A stretch of DNA of 64,000 bases from FEB-10 sp963710645 (GCA_963710645.1 CAVQBD010000009.1:558001-622000), one strand, 5' to 3'; shown: positions 52,338-61,500, counted from the stretch's first letter. Notes: generated by a model not told the origin, from the sequence alone. Made by a program: numbers and translations.

Positions 52338-53327
52338 TCAGACAAGGTCCGAATCCCCCATCGTGAAGTAGACACCCTCGGCCATGGCCACGAGGTCCAC
52401 CGCAGGATCGAAGGCCCTGGCCACCATCACCAGGTCGTCGGGTTCGGGAGTTGATTCGAATCCACGACGCTCGAGCCGGGCCTGCGCCACACCGTCCCCG
52501 TTGAGCCACAACTCTTCAACTCCGCAGCCGGTCTGAGCAGCCAGCTGGCCCGACAGATGAACGAGCAGGTCGAGCGCCCCTGGATGACGGTGGTCCCATA
52601 ACAGATCGGCCCATCGCAACCTCCCCGAGTCCGCGCGGAAGACGGCGAAGGCCACCGGCTCCGACGACAACCGAGGGAAGACAAGAAATCTGTGATACCG
52701 GACAGCCGGATGTCCTGAGAATCGGCGCTGAGCATGACCTGCGTCGCGTACCGCCGCCACCGGGTACTGGTGGCGCACCTGTTGCCACAACGAATCCAAC
52801 CTCGGCTCCCAGTCGCGTCCGAGTTCCGCCCGATACAGGAGACGGCGAACGCCGGCGGCAGGAACGGGCGAACGCCGCACCAGGCAATTGATGGGCTGCG
52901 GATCCATGGAGTCGTACCCGAGCTGGAGAATCCCCAGCCGTCGATGGCGGCGACCGGGAAAACCGAACAGAAGGGGGGCTCTGCCCGACCTGCCGAAGAC
53001 ATCGAAGTATTCGTCCACGGTCCGCACCCAGATGCCGTGCCGCCCCAAGGGCCCCCGGGCCGCCCGGGTCGCGAAGACGTCCACGATCTGGGTCGCGGTC
53101 CACTGAGCGTCGTCAATCTGGAACCGAACCGGCAAACCGGCGTATTGGGCCACAACCTGCCCATCGAGCTCGGCCAACATGATGAATCGGCCATCGGGCT
53201 CCACCGGGAACTTCCAACTCCACTCTTCCAGAGGACGGTCGCCACCGAAGACCTCATTAAAGCCCCGGTTGACGGCCCGCTCGTCCCCCGGACGGAAGGG
53301 TCGAATGACGAGATCCTGATTGCTCAT
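52338..53327 (-). CDS. GNAT-like acyltransferase family protein
   Basis: A protein of 329 residues. The first 100 residues look like a GNAT N-acetyltransferase N-terminal half (LVIRPFRPGDERAVNRGFNEVFG, MLAELDGQVVAQYAGLPVRFQ, VDVFATRAARGPLGRHGIWVRTVDEYF). The second half also has GNAT-like strands (FRADSGRLRWADLLWDHRHPGALDLLV). Proteins of this double form often sit in surface polysaccharide clusters. ATG 53327 overlaps the upstream glycosyltransferase stop by ATGA, so it is the last gene of the Wzt/glycosyltransferase operon. The acyl donor and acceptor are unknown. Confidence 0.75.
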   Translation of the reverse strand: MSNQDLVIRPFRPGDERAVNRGFNEVFGGDRPLEEWSWKFPVEPDGRFIMLAELDGQVVAQYAGLPVRFQIDDAQWTATQIVDVFATRAARGPLGRHGIWVRTVDEYFDVFGRSGRAPLLFGFPGRRHRRLGILQLGYDSMDPQPINCLVRRSPVPAAGVRRLLYRAELGRDWEPRLDSLWQQVRHQYPVAAVRDAGHAQRRFSGHPAVRYHRFLVFPRLSSEPVAFAVFRADSGRLRWADLLWDHRHPGALDLLVHLSGQLAAQTGCGVEELWLNGDGVAQARLERRGFESTPEPDDLVMVARAFDPAVDLVAMAEGVYFTMGDSDLV

Positions 53328-54376
53328 GCCCGCCCCCAGGTCCAGCTCCCCACGGTGCGCCATGCCCCGTCACCCCGGTCGGCGGCGAGCGCCCACCATT
53401 GACCGCTGCCGGTGATCTCGGCGAACCCGCGGGGCAACCGTGACCTATTGACGCAGCCCACCGACGGCACAAGGTGACGGAAGGAGGAAACCAGCCACAG
53501 GTCGGCCCCTATCTCCGGCAGGTCGCCACAATTGGAGATCTCTTCCCCGGACACTCCAGCTTCGGATCTCGGCATTGCGACTCGCTGCAAAAGCCACCGC
53601 GATGCCGAGGAATAGTTGCGTTTGAAGAACCGCTCCCGGGAACGCGCTTCGATGAGGTCGCGATCCGCCATTCGTGCGGTGGAGTGCCCCCAGTGGTGGG
53701 CGACCCTTGAGTTTCCCACCAGCCCGAATCTGGCCCCCGAGCGACGCGCACGCAGCAACCACTCGGTCTCCTCGTAGTACAGAAAGTAGTCCTCGTCGAA
53801 GGGTCCGAAAGCACGGGCTGTCGCCCGCGAAACAGCCAGCAAAGGCCCCCGCAGACAGGGTACCGCCACCGGTCCGTCGGCACTCCACACCCGCCAGATC
53901 TCCTCCAACCACGCCGGCAGCCCCCTGAGCCAGGCTCCCTGCCAGCGGGACCGGGCAGCCCGTCGGAGTTCCGCGGAAGGCGCCGGGTCCTCGGCCGGGG
54001 GAAAGAAAATTTCCCCGTCGGCGTTCCATTCCAGTTGCGGCCCGACCACGTCGTAGCCGCCGTCCAGCCCATCCAGCAGCGGCGCCAGGCTGCCCTCTCC
54101 GAACCGGATGTCCGGGTTCGCCAGCAACAGGGTCTCTCCGGTCGCGACCTCGATTCCGGTGTTGAGCCCGGCGGCGTATCCCCTGTTCGGTCGGACGACC
54201 ACCGAGTCGACCCCCATGGCACCTACCGCCAGTTGTTCGGCCTCGTCGTCCGACTGCTCCACCACGACGACCTCGGTCTCAACCGAAGCCTCCTCGCCCG
54301 CACGACGAAAACCGGCCACACACTCCGGCATCACCTCGGAGGAGTGGTGGCCCACCAGCACCAACGAGACCTTCAC
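53324..54376 (-). CDS. Family 2 glycosyltransferase (rhamnosyltransferase-like)
   Basis: A protein of 350 residues starting at GTG 54376, which overlaps the upstream stop (GTGA) and has GGAGG at 8 nt. It is a GT-A fold enzyme: VSLVLVGHHSSEVMPECVAGF, VVRPNRGYAAGLNTGIEVATGETLLLANPDIRFG (the NPD motif replaces DxD, as in rhamnosyltransferase-like GT2 members), and FDEDYFLYYEETEWLLRARRSGARFGLV. The C-terminal 100 residues (after about 245) are not clearly part of the transferase domain. It probably adds a sugar to a surface glycan. Confidence 0.88.
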   Translation of the reverse strand: MKVSLVLVGHHSSEVMPECVAGFRRAGEEASVETEVVVVEQSDDEAEQLAVGAMGVDSVVVRPNRGYAAGLNTGIEVATGETLLLANPDIRFGEGSLAPLLDGLDGGYDVVGPQLEWNADGEIFFPPAEDPAPSAELRRAARSRWQGAWLRGLPAWLEEIWRVWSADGPVAVPCLRGPLLAVSRATARAFGPFDEDYFLYYEETEWLLRARRSGARFGLVGNSRVAHHWGHSTARMADRDLIEARSRERFFKRNYSSASRWLLQRVAMPRSEAGVSGEEISNCGDLPEIGADLWLVSSFRHLVPSVGCVNRSRLPRGFAEITGSGQWWALAADRGDGAWRTVGSWTWGRA

Positions 54377-55407
54377 GCCTCGTGCCTCCACTCTTCGTCT
54401 GCGGCCCAACGCAGCGCGGCCTCGACCTCGGTCACCACGCGCCGCGCACCAAACCGGTCTGCCACTTCCAGACCGGCGCGCCGCATTCGCCGCCATCTCT
54501 CGTCATCGACGAGGACCCTTCGCGCCGCGTCGGCAAAGGCCCGGGAGTCGTGAGCCGCCACCAATTCCGCGGCAGCCGACGCGAATCCCTCGAATGCGCT
54601 GATACGTGAAGCCACCACCGGGACTCCGCAGGCCATGGCCTCCAGGACCGGCAGACCAAAGCCCTCCTGCTCCCAGGAGGGCGCCAGCAGGAGATCGCAA
54701 CCCGCCATGATGCGGGCGACCTCGGATGGACTGATGTGGCAATGAAATTCGTCAGGTTCGAGGAGATCCCGTTCGGCATCTGTCAAGGGCCACTGAGAGA
54801 TCCTCACCACCTCGAGGTCAGGAACATCAGCCCGCAGCAATGTGACCGCCTCGAGGGCGGTCGCCACGCCCTTCCAGTCGATCTCCAAGGGGTGGAGCAC
54901 GAGAACTCTCGGCCTGGGGTTCGGATCGATCCTGGGATCGGGAGCCCAGACCTCCTCGAGAGCCGGGGGAACCAATCGTGCCGGCCTGCCAAAGCGGGAC
55001 CTCACAATCTCGGCGAGGTGGGGCGACAGCGCAAAGGCCGGCACCGGGAGGGCATAGGCCTCGAGGATCTGGGGATGCTCGTGTCGGTTGTGGGTGTAGC
55101 TCGCTTCGAAGCCCTGGCAGTAGTGGACCGAGACGCCTGTGGCGAGCGCCGCCGCCGGTCCGATGGTGGTCCAGTAGGTGGCCACGTTGACGTCCGCCGG
55201 CGGCACGGTCTCAGCCGAGAATTCGGGTACCGTAAGAAAAGGTGCCTCGATGCGGTACCAGTCCGGGCGCACTCCGCGGGAAATCACTCGTACCCGGTGC
55301 CCCACCCCGTGCAACAAATTGGCATGGTGGAGCTGGATCTTGACTCCGCCGAAGAGAGTGGTGTCCTCGAGCAGGTAGTTGATGGTCAGATGGGGCCGGT
55401 CCGTCAC
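54373..55407 (-). CDS. Family 4 glycosyltransferase
   Basis: A GT-B enzyme of about 344 residues. The N-terminal domain has TINYLLEDTTLFGGVKIQLHHANLL. The C-terminal domain has VLVLHPLEIDWKGVATALEAV, CDLLLAPSWEQEGFGLPVLEAMACGVPVVAS with the EGFGLPxLEAMA motif of GT4, and a final helix. GTG 55407 is preferred because GGGAG lies 5 nt upstream; GTG 55413 is two codons earlier. It overlaps the Wzt-like gene and the next glycosyltransferase by a few bases, so all are co-translated. Confidence 0.9.
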   Translation of the reverse strand: MTDRPHLTINYLLEDTTLFGGVKIQLHHANLLHGVGHRVRVISRGVRPDWYRIEAPFLTVPEFSAETVPPADVNVATYWTTIGPAAALATGVSVHYCQGFEASYTHNRHEHPQILEAYALPVPAFALSPHLAEIVRSRFGRPARLVPPALEEVWAPDPRIDPNPRPRVLVLHPLEIDWKGVATALEAVTLLRADVPDLEVVRISQWPLTDAERDLLEPDEFHCHISPSEVARIMAGCDLLLAPSWEQEGFGLPVLEAMACGVPVVASRISAFEGFASAAAELVAAHDSRAFADAARRVLVDDERWRRMRRAGLEVADRFGARRVVTEVEAALRWAADEEWRHEA

Positions 55408-56609
55408 CGCCACTCCCAGTTATGGGGAACCGCGAGAAGCGAAGGAGTCCATGACGGCGAATTCACCCGAATCGCGTTGGCGGCCACCGCCTGGTCGTGG
55501 ACGTGGAGGCCGCTTTCATCCAGTAGGAAGGCCGACACGTTGAAGGTTCCGGACGCCACCGGCAACTCGGGGACCGTGAGCCGCACCCGATAGGTCTCCT
55601 GGCCTTCCAGCGGCCGGCAGTCGTCCCAGGTTGTCGACACACCCAACAGACAGCGGCCGTCGAGGGTGTCCACCGCAACCGCCACGTGGAATCGCTCCTC
55701 AGGCCTGGCGCTTCGAATCTCGACCTCCACGTCGAGCTCTCCCCCCGGGATCAAATCCACCGATTCCGAGGGACCTCGTCCCTGCAGCCGGATGGCCGCC
55801 ACCCGGCCGATCTTGGAAACCTGGACGGCGGCGCCGTCCACACCCTCTTCTCCGATCCTGCGCTTGTCGCGGTTCAGCAGGTGCTCTTCATAGGCCTCCA
55901 CCACATCTTTGGCCGCTCCAATTCTGGCGACCCGTCCGCCGTCGAGCCACAACGCCCGATCGCAGAACATGGTGACGTAGTACATGGAGTGGGAGCAGAA
56001 GAGGATGGTCGTGCCCTGGTCGTGAATGTACCGGATGCGATCGACACACTTCTTCTGGAAGTAGCCGTCTCCCACTGCCAATGCCTCGTCCACAACCAGC
56101 ACATCCGCGTTCACGTGGGTGGCCACCGCAAAGGCGAGCCGCATCACCATCCCGGTGGAATAGCTCTTGATGGGGTGGTTGACGAATTCTCCGAGCTCGG
56201 CGAAGTCGAAGATCGCAGGCAGCCGGTCTTCCATCTCCTGACGTTCCAGCCCCATCAGAGCACCGTAGAGGACGGCATTGTCCCTTCCGCTGAAATCAGA
56301 GTGGAAGGCCGCGCCCAACTCGAGAATTGCCGCCACCACCCCCCGCACCTCCACCGTGCCGGCGGTGGGGATTGTCGTGCCGGCAATCAGCTTCAACAAG
56401 GTACTCTTGCCGGCACCGTTCTCCCCGATGACTCCCATGGCCATCCCCTTCGGAACGGTGAACGAGACATCATCCAGTGCCTGGAATTCCAGGTGCCGAC
56501 TTGGCCGACCAAGCACCCTTTTGATGCGGTCGGTGGGCGAGGCGTAGACCCGGTACCACTTGTGGACGTCGGTGACCTCAACTGCGCTGTGATCGAGCTC
56601 CAAAACCAT
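55404..56609 (-). CDS. ABC ATPase for polysaccharide export, Wzt-like
   Basis: A protein of about 401 residues. The N-terminal nucleotide-binding domain has Walker A GENGAGKST (about 68), the signature YSTGMVMRLAF (about 165) and Walker B VLVVDEALAVGD. The ELGAAFHSDFSGRDNAVLYG block is typical of teichoic acid / O-antigen exporters (Wzt, TagH). The C-terminal part (about 275-401) resembles the Wzt carbohydrate-binding domain (GELDVEVEIRSARPEERFHVAVAV...NVSAFLLDESGLHVHDQ). It would energise export of a lipid-linked glycan made by the following glycosyltransferases. The expected membrane partner Wzm is not present in the window. Start: ATG 56609, or GTG 56621. Confidence 0.9.
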   Translation of the reverse strand: MVLELDHSAVEVTDVHKWYRVYASPTDRIKRVLGRPSRHLEFQALDDVSFTVPKGMAMGVIGENGAGKSTLLKLIAGTTIPTAGTVEVRGVVAAILELGAAFHSDFSGRDNAVLYGALMGLERQEMEDRLPAIFDFAELGEFVNHPIKSYSTGMVMRLAFAVATHVNADVLVVDEALAVGDGYFQKKCVDRIRYIHDQGTTILFCSHSMYYVTMFCDRALWLDGGRVARIGAAKDVVEAYEEHLLNRDKRRIGEEGVDGAAVQVSKIGRVAAIRLQGRGPSESVDLIPGGELDVEVEIRSARPEERFHVAVAVDTLDGRCLLGVSTTWDDCRPLEGQETYRVRLTVPELPVASGTFNVSAFLLDESGLHVHDQAVAANAIRVNSPSWTPSLLAVPHNWEWR

Positions 56610-56621
56610 GTCAGTCAGCAC

Positions 56622-56850
56622 AATATCACCCCCCACCCACTCCATGGGGTTGCGAGTTCCGAGGTCGAGGGTCGAATGTCACAATTACCACCACCCACCG
56701 CAACCAGATCAATCCCAACAGCCACCAGAGAGGAGAAACCCCGCGCCATTCGACTTTCGACTTTCGACTTTCGACTCACCCTCTCCCGTCCGCACGCGTC
56801 TACGGAGGCCAAACCACCGGCGTTCACAAGCCATCTGGATAACGTGGCAC
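56622..56850. repeat. Divergent gap with TTCGACT array
   Basis: CACCCCCCACCCACTCC next to the Wzt start, unique sequence, a TTCGACT heptamer array of about four copies (56746-56777), then AT-richer DNA leading to the TATAAT at 56862. Confidence 0.75.
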
Positions 56851-56861
56851 GTGCTTTGCAC

Positions 56862-56867
56862 TATAAT
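56862..56867 (+). promoter_or_regulatory. -10 hexamer TATAAT
   Basis: A perfect TATAAT 51 nt before ATG 56919. No good -35 lies at 16-18 nt, though TGGATAACG is upstream. Confidence 0.45.
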
Positions 56868-56918
56868 GCGCCGCGACCGAAAGACGGTGCCAATCTGGCG
56901 CCCGCCACAGGAGACCCC

Positions 56919-57734
56919 ATGAAGCTCATCACCGCCGTGCTGACCCTCTTATTGTTTGTCGGACCCGCCGCCGTACAGGCCGGCCCGCCCGACGTTGAGA
57001 CGATCCTCGACGCCACCCTGGACGCCGTCGGTGGCCTGGAGGCCTTCCGTCAGCTTGGCGTCATCGAATTGGCACTGTCCCAGGATGAAACCTTGTCCAG
57101 CGGAGAGCAGCGGAAGTCCCAGGCCACCGCCTACTTCGATGCGCGATCACTCAGTGACATGCGGCTCGAGCTGTCCGGTGACGTCGTCGTGGGGCGCAAC
57201 CGCGATCTGGGCTGGGCATCCCGCAACGGCGAGGTTGACGATCGACCCCAGACACCCCGCATGGCCAAAGGCACCCTCAATCAGCGGCTGTTTCCGATCC
57301 TGCTTCCGTTTTCTCTCACCATGGAGGGCGTCAGGCTCTCCGATCCGGTGGAGACGAACTTCGAGGGCGAGGCCGTGTGGCGCATCGCCGTCGATTTTCC
57401 TGAAGGCTTCTTTGTCGTCCCCAGCATGGAGACCACCTGGTACGTTCACATTCGGAGATCGGACCATCAGGTTCTGGGCATCGAGTTCTTGCCGCCGCCC
57501 GAAATCCGCCAGGTCCGCTCCGAGGGGGTTCGCTACCGCATCCTCAAGCGCACGACTCTGGGATCGGAGATCCAGTTGCCGATCCAGGTGCTGCTCGACG
57601 GAATCGACCTCAACGGCGCGCCCACCGGACACGTTCGCGTCACCAGGATGCGGGCAACCATCCGCGGACTGTACGAACCCGCGCTTTTCCTCCACCCCGT
57701 TCAGTTGGAAGAGATCGAAGGGAATATGGACTGA
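56919..57734 (+). CDS. Secreted protein of unknown function
   Basis: A protein of 271 residues with a signal peptide (MKLITAVLTLLLFVGPAAVQA). The rest looks like a beta-rich periplasmic domain: ILDATLDAVGGLEAFRQLGVIELALSQDET, YFDARSLSDMRLELSGDVVVGRN, VWRIAVDFPEGFFVVPSMETTWYVHIRRSDHQVLGIEFLPPPE. The opening ILDATLDAVGG resembles outer-membrane lipoprotein-sorting (LolA-like) and DUF6503-type proteins, but I cannot assign it firmly. ATG 56919 has AGGAGA at 4 nt. The gene is monocistronic. Confidence 0.8.
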   Translation: MKLITAVLTLLLFVGPAAVQAGPPDVETILDATLDAVGGLEAFRQLGVIELALSQDETLSSGEQRKSQATAYFDARSLSDMRLELSGDVVVGRNRDLGWASRNGEVDDRPQTPRMAKGTLNQRLFPILLPFSLTMEGVRLSDPVETNFEGEAVWRIAVDFPEGFFVVPSMETTWYVHIRRSDHQVLGIEFLPPPEIRQVRSEGVRYRILKRTTLGSEIQLPIQVLLDGIDLNGAPTGHVRVTRMRATIRGLYEPALFLHPVQLEEIEGNMD

Positions 57735-57803
57735 CCCCCGCCCGCCCTGGTAAGAGGTGTGAGGTTGGGGTGCGCCCATATCCCCGAGGGGGCGTCTCTC
57801 GGA

Positions 57804-57879
57804 GGTGCCTGGCATCCCGATTCGCCAACGCCGGCCGTCCGATTCGTCACGCTGGGGCGAATCGGCGTGCCTGGCATCC
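57804..57879. repeat. Family A palindrome, copy 6
   Basis: GGTGCCTGGCATCC (57804-57817) and TGCCTGGCATCC (57868-57879) with the GATTCGCC...GGCGAATCGG arms kept. The loop between them differs from the copies at 3657 and 14181. Confidence 0.85.
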
Positions 57880-58284
57880 TCACGGGAAGCGCGACGAAAG
57901 ACCGGGGCGCAACGAAGGACCCCCATCGCTGATACCGCTTTTCCAAAATCATCAGGAACGGCACGCCCGCCCACCGCGCCCCGTCACGATCCGGGTGGGT
58001 GGGAGGAACGTTCAACGTTTAACCTTCAACCTTTTACTCACCGGGTGGGTGGGGGATCAAGCATCCAGCATCCAGCATCTGCCGTCTCGCATCGTTGGCC
58101 GGCATCGATAAAGGGAATGGGCTCGGGCTCGGATACGGACGATGACGCGGAGGGCGGGGGTGTTCCCTGTTCCGTGTTCCTTGCTCCCGGGTGGTTGGGT
58201 GGGGAATCCGGAATCCGGGCCCCCGCGTTCGCTTCGAAGCGCTGACATCAACGCGCCCATCTCCCCGAGGCGCTCCCCGAGGTT

Positions 58285-58359
58285 GCCACCCTTGACATTG
58301 TTTGGACCCCTGTTTCGGATCCTTCAGCGGCGAGGATCCGAACAATGTCAAAAGTGGCA
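58285..58359. repeat. Family C palindromic element, copy 3
   Basis: GCCACCCTTGACATTGTTTGG at the left pairs with CCGAACAATGTCAAAAGTGGC at the right (58338-58358). An inner CGGATCC...GGATCCG stem is present. It is preceded by GCGCTCCCCGAGGTT. Confidence 0.8.
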
Positions 58360-58520
58360 CACCCGCCTATCGCTCCCACCTCGCTCCGGGGGGGGTGGTC
58401 GGGAACTAAGAATTGAGAATTGAGAACTCAGAATTCAGCATCTCGTCCGCGAATCTCAACTCTTAACTTCCAACTTTCAACTTTCAAGTGCATGATCGCC
58501 AACCTGGCGTGCCAAAGAAA

Positions 58521-58544
58521 ACGGGGTGGCCGTGGCCACCCCGT
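58521..58544 (-). terminator. Rho-independent terminator of the BACON/PKD gene
   Basis: ACGGGGTGGCC and GGCCACCCCGT form a perfect 11-bp stem with a 2-nt loop. On the minus strand TTTTC follows. It lies 27 nt after the stop of the large gene. Confidence 0.88.
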
Positions 58545-58570
58545 GCTGGATTGACAGTTCGCGTGTCGCC

Positions 58571-61500
58571 TTACTGCGGCGAATCCATGGGCACCGCAGG
58601 AACCAGAATGGGATCCTGGGTCCGGTTGTCGATCTCCGATGCGTAGGCCGCAACCGGACCACCGGAAACCACGCCGATCTCCACCGAGACCTCCCCGTCC
58701 ATGTCTCCGATCCCCAGAGCGTCGAAGATATTGCTCTGCAGGAACTTCGACGGCGGCAGCGTGACCGCCGGCACCTCCGTGATCAACGCACCCTGCATGT
58801 CGTAGACCTTGATCGAGATCACCGAGGTCTGCTGCTCGTTGGTATTGAGCACCCCGACGTTGGTCCGGAAGCCCATGTTCGGGTCGGGGGAGTTCCCGAT
58901 CCCGGGGATGTAGGCGGACTCGCCCAGGTGGATCAGGTCGGTCTCTCCGAAGACCTTGAGGTTCTGGCCGAAGGTTCCACCCTCGGGCGCCAGGTTGTAG
59001 GTCTTGGCCACGAACTGCGGCACCACGGATCCCTCGAGCCCCTTGACCACGAAATAGCCCTTGGTATCGAGGCCCGGCACGATGGTATCGAGTACATCGA
59101 CGAAGTAGAACGTCGCTCCCGGCTGGATGCCGTGCACTTCAACGAAGTAATCATCCCCCTGGATCGACTCGGGCACGAAGTCGATGCGGGCCGACACCAG
59201 ATCGTCGGTGTGATTGAGGAACGTGAGGTCCGAGCGCCACAGCGAATCGTTGGCGCCCGGCAGGTGGGCGACGCCAGGGATCCACACCGTGGTGTTGGTG
59301 GTGTCTCCCGCCGTGTAGAGCACCGGATCGCCGGTGAGGTTGTCTATCACCGAGGCATAAGTGGTCAGATCGGCACCGTTGGTGTCGATGGTCGCAGTGA
59401 AGATGTTCACGTCATGGAGAATGCCTGCCCGCTCGATCACTTCGACGATCTGGCGCGTGGAGTACCCCGGCACCCAGGTCTCGATGGGCTCACCGAGCGG
59501 CGCACCGTCCTCATCGAAGACGGTGACGACGATGCCGCCCACGTCGTTCTCGCCGAAGTTCGCCAGGCCGATGTTGGTCCGGTAATAGAAATCGTGGACC
59601 AGACCGGTCAGGAAGATTCGGTCCTCCAGAAGGGGCAGTACCGGCACCGCCGGCACGAACTGCCCGAAGGTCCCGTCAGGAGTGTCGTTGTAGGTGCGAG
59701 ACACAATCAGCGGTGTACATCCTTGGCCACCCTCGAAGTTGAAGCGGAGCGAACCCTTGTTATCGTCTCCCTCGATTCCCGGGATCTGGTCGACGATGTC
59801 GTCGAAGATCCGGGTTGCATTCTGGGCGAGGGAGAAATGCAGACCATAGGTCAGACCGCCATTGTTGTTGGTCCCCTCGGGCAGATAGGTGATGCTCACA
59901 TCAACCGCGGAGGAACACGGATTGAGGATCCGCAGATCGGTCCGCCATACGGTGTCGTAGAGGCCCGGCGTATGAGCCGCAGCCGGGACCAGGAAGTCGT
60001 CCGGCGGAGGCGGCTCTGTGACCTGGAGGACCTGAGACGAAGTGGCGGAGCCTTCGCAGTTGCCCGCCTCGAGTTCCACCACATACAGACCGGCGACGCC
60101 AAAGACGTGGGTGAAGTTGGGATCGGTGCTGGTGAGCACCGGGTCACCGTCGAGAGAGACCGTCCACAACCACTCGGTGGCCTCATCGGTACCGCCACCG
60201 CCGCCACCGCCACCGCCACCACCGGTTCCCTCCTGGTTGATGGTGTGGAGCCGGTTCACAACCTGGATGTCACCCTGGCGGGCAGGACCGGTGTTGGTGT
60301 CCACGCTGTACTGGATGGTCCCGTTACCGGGGCCGCTGCCGCCCGACAGAATCGTGATCCAGTTGTGAGACGGGTCGGCATTCCAGTCGCAGGTGGCTCC
60401 CGTAGTCACGTTGATAGTGCCTGTGCCACCGGCAATGGGGAAGTCCCCAGTCGACGGTGAGATGCTGTAAACGCAACCACCGCAGGTGCCCGAGTTCTGC
60501 ACCGTCAGGTTGACGTTGGCCGAGCCGATCTCCACTCCGTTGTCCGGGTTGTAGATCGTCACGCTGGCCGTCTTGGGTCCGGCAGAGGCGTACTTGAAGG
60601 TCGTTTCCAGACAACTGGTGTAGAGCGGGAAACAGGTATCGATCTGGTTGAAGGGGCTGCAACCGGTGCCGCCGAAGTCCCAGTGGGCCTCCACGTCACC
60701 GCCATAGCCGGTGATATCGAACTCCACGACCTCGCCGATCTGGGGGGTGGTGTTACTCACCGTGATCCCCACCGGCAGAGGATCAGCATTGTTGCCGCCG
60801 CCGTCGCCGGCACCCGCTCCACCCGTGCTCTCCTGGTTGATGGCCACAACCTGGCCGCCCACAAAAACATGGCCCATCCGGGGAGCGCCGTCGTTGTTGG
60901 TGTCGACCTGGAAGTTGACGATGGCCGGCCCGGTGCCCATCAGCGGTTCACCCGTGATGCTTATCCACGCCCGATCGTCCGAGGCGAACCACGCGCAGTC
61001 GGGGTGGGTTGCCACGGTGATCGAGCCGCCACCACCGGATTGTGGGATCGTCACGCTCACCGGATCCACGACGTATTCGCACTCCACGACCACCGGCTCC
61101 TCGGAGTGGAAGAACTCCACCACCTGGCCGCCCTGGACCGGGTTCGGGGTCACTGTGAAGCTGGGATCCGGCGGTCCGTCCGCGGTGCAGACACCCTCGC
61201 AGTTCCCCTGGTTGCGCACCCATACCGTACGGGTCTTCGTCCCTGTTGTGGTCTCTAAAGTCACGTCAAACAGGCCCGCCTGGGCGAAGGTGCGGACAAA
61301 GGACTCGCACGCCGACGGGTTGGAGCTGCAGTCCACGGTCGGTGGATTCCAGCCGCAGTCCGGGCTCTGGAAGTCCCAGCTCTCCGGAATCAGACCCGAG
61401 GCCACCGCGAAGATCACCTCTTCGCCAATATCCGGGGAGGAGTTGGAAATGGAGAAGTTGGTGGGCACACTTTGGAATTGGGTCACGGTGAAGGTCTGAC

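Larger units (their letters stand above)
57735..58520. repeat. Large convergent repeat block
   Basis: CCCCCGCCCGCCC, a family A palindrome (57804-57879), GGGTGGGTGGG, a GTTCAAC array (58009-58039), CGGGTGGGTGGGGG, and a CATCCAG array (58058-58081). Then come GCGCCCATCTCCCCGAGGCGCTCCCCGAGGTT (split across 58253-58284), a family C element (58285-58359), GGGGGGGGTGG, an AATTGAG array (58403-58440) and an ACTTTCA array (58452-58488). No gene is seen. Confidence 0.8.

Noticed and set aside
3400..58488. CRISPR arrays
   Set aside because: The repeats are 7-9 nt and contiguous, with no unique spacers of uniform length, and there are no cas genes.
58526..60460. 644-codon plus-strand open frame opposite the BACON gene
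   Set aside because: It crosses the terminator hairpin and mirrors a gene with clear BACON domains. Codon bias explains the open frame.
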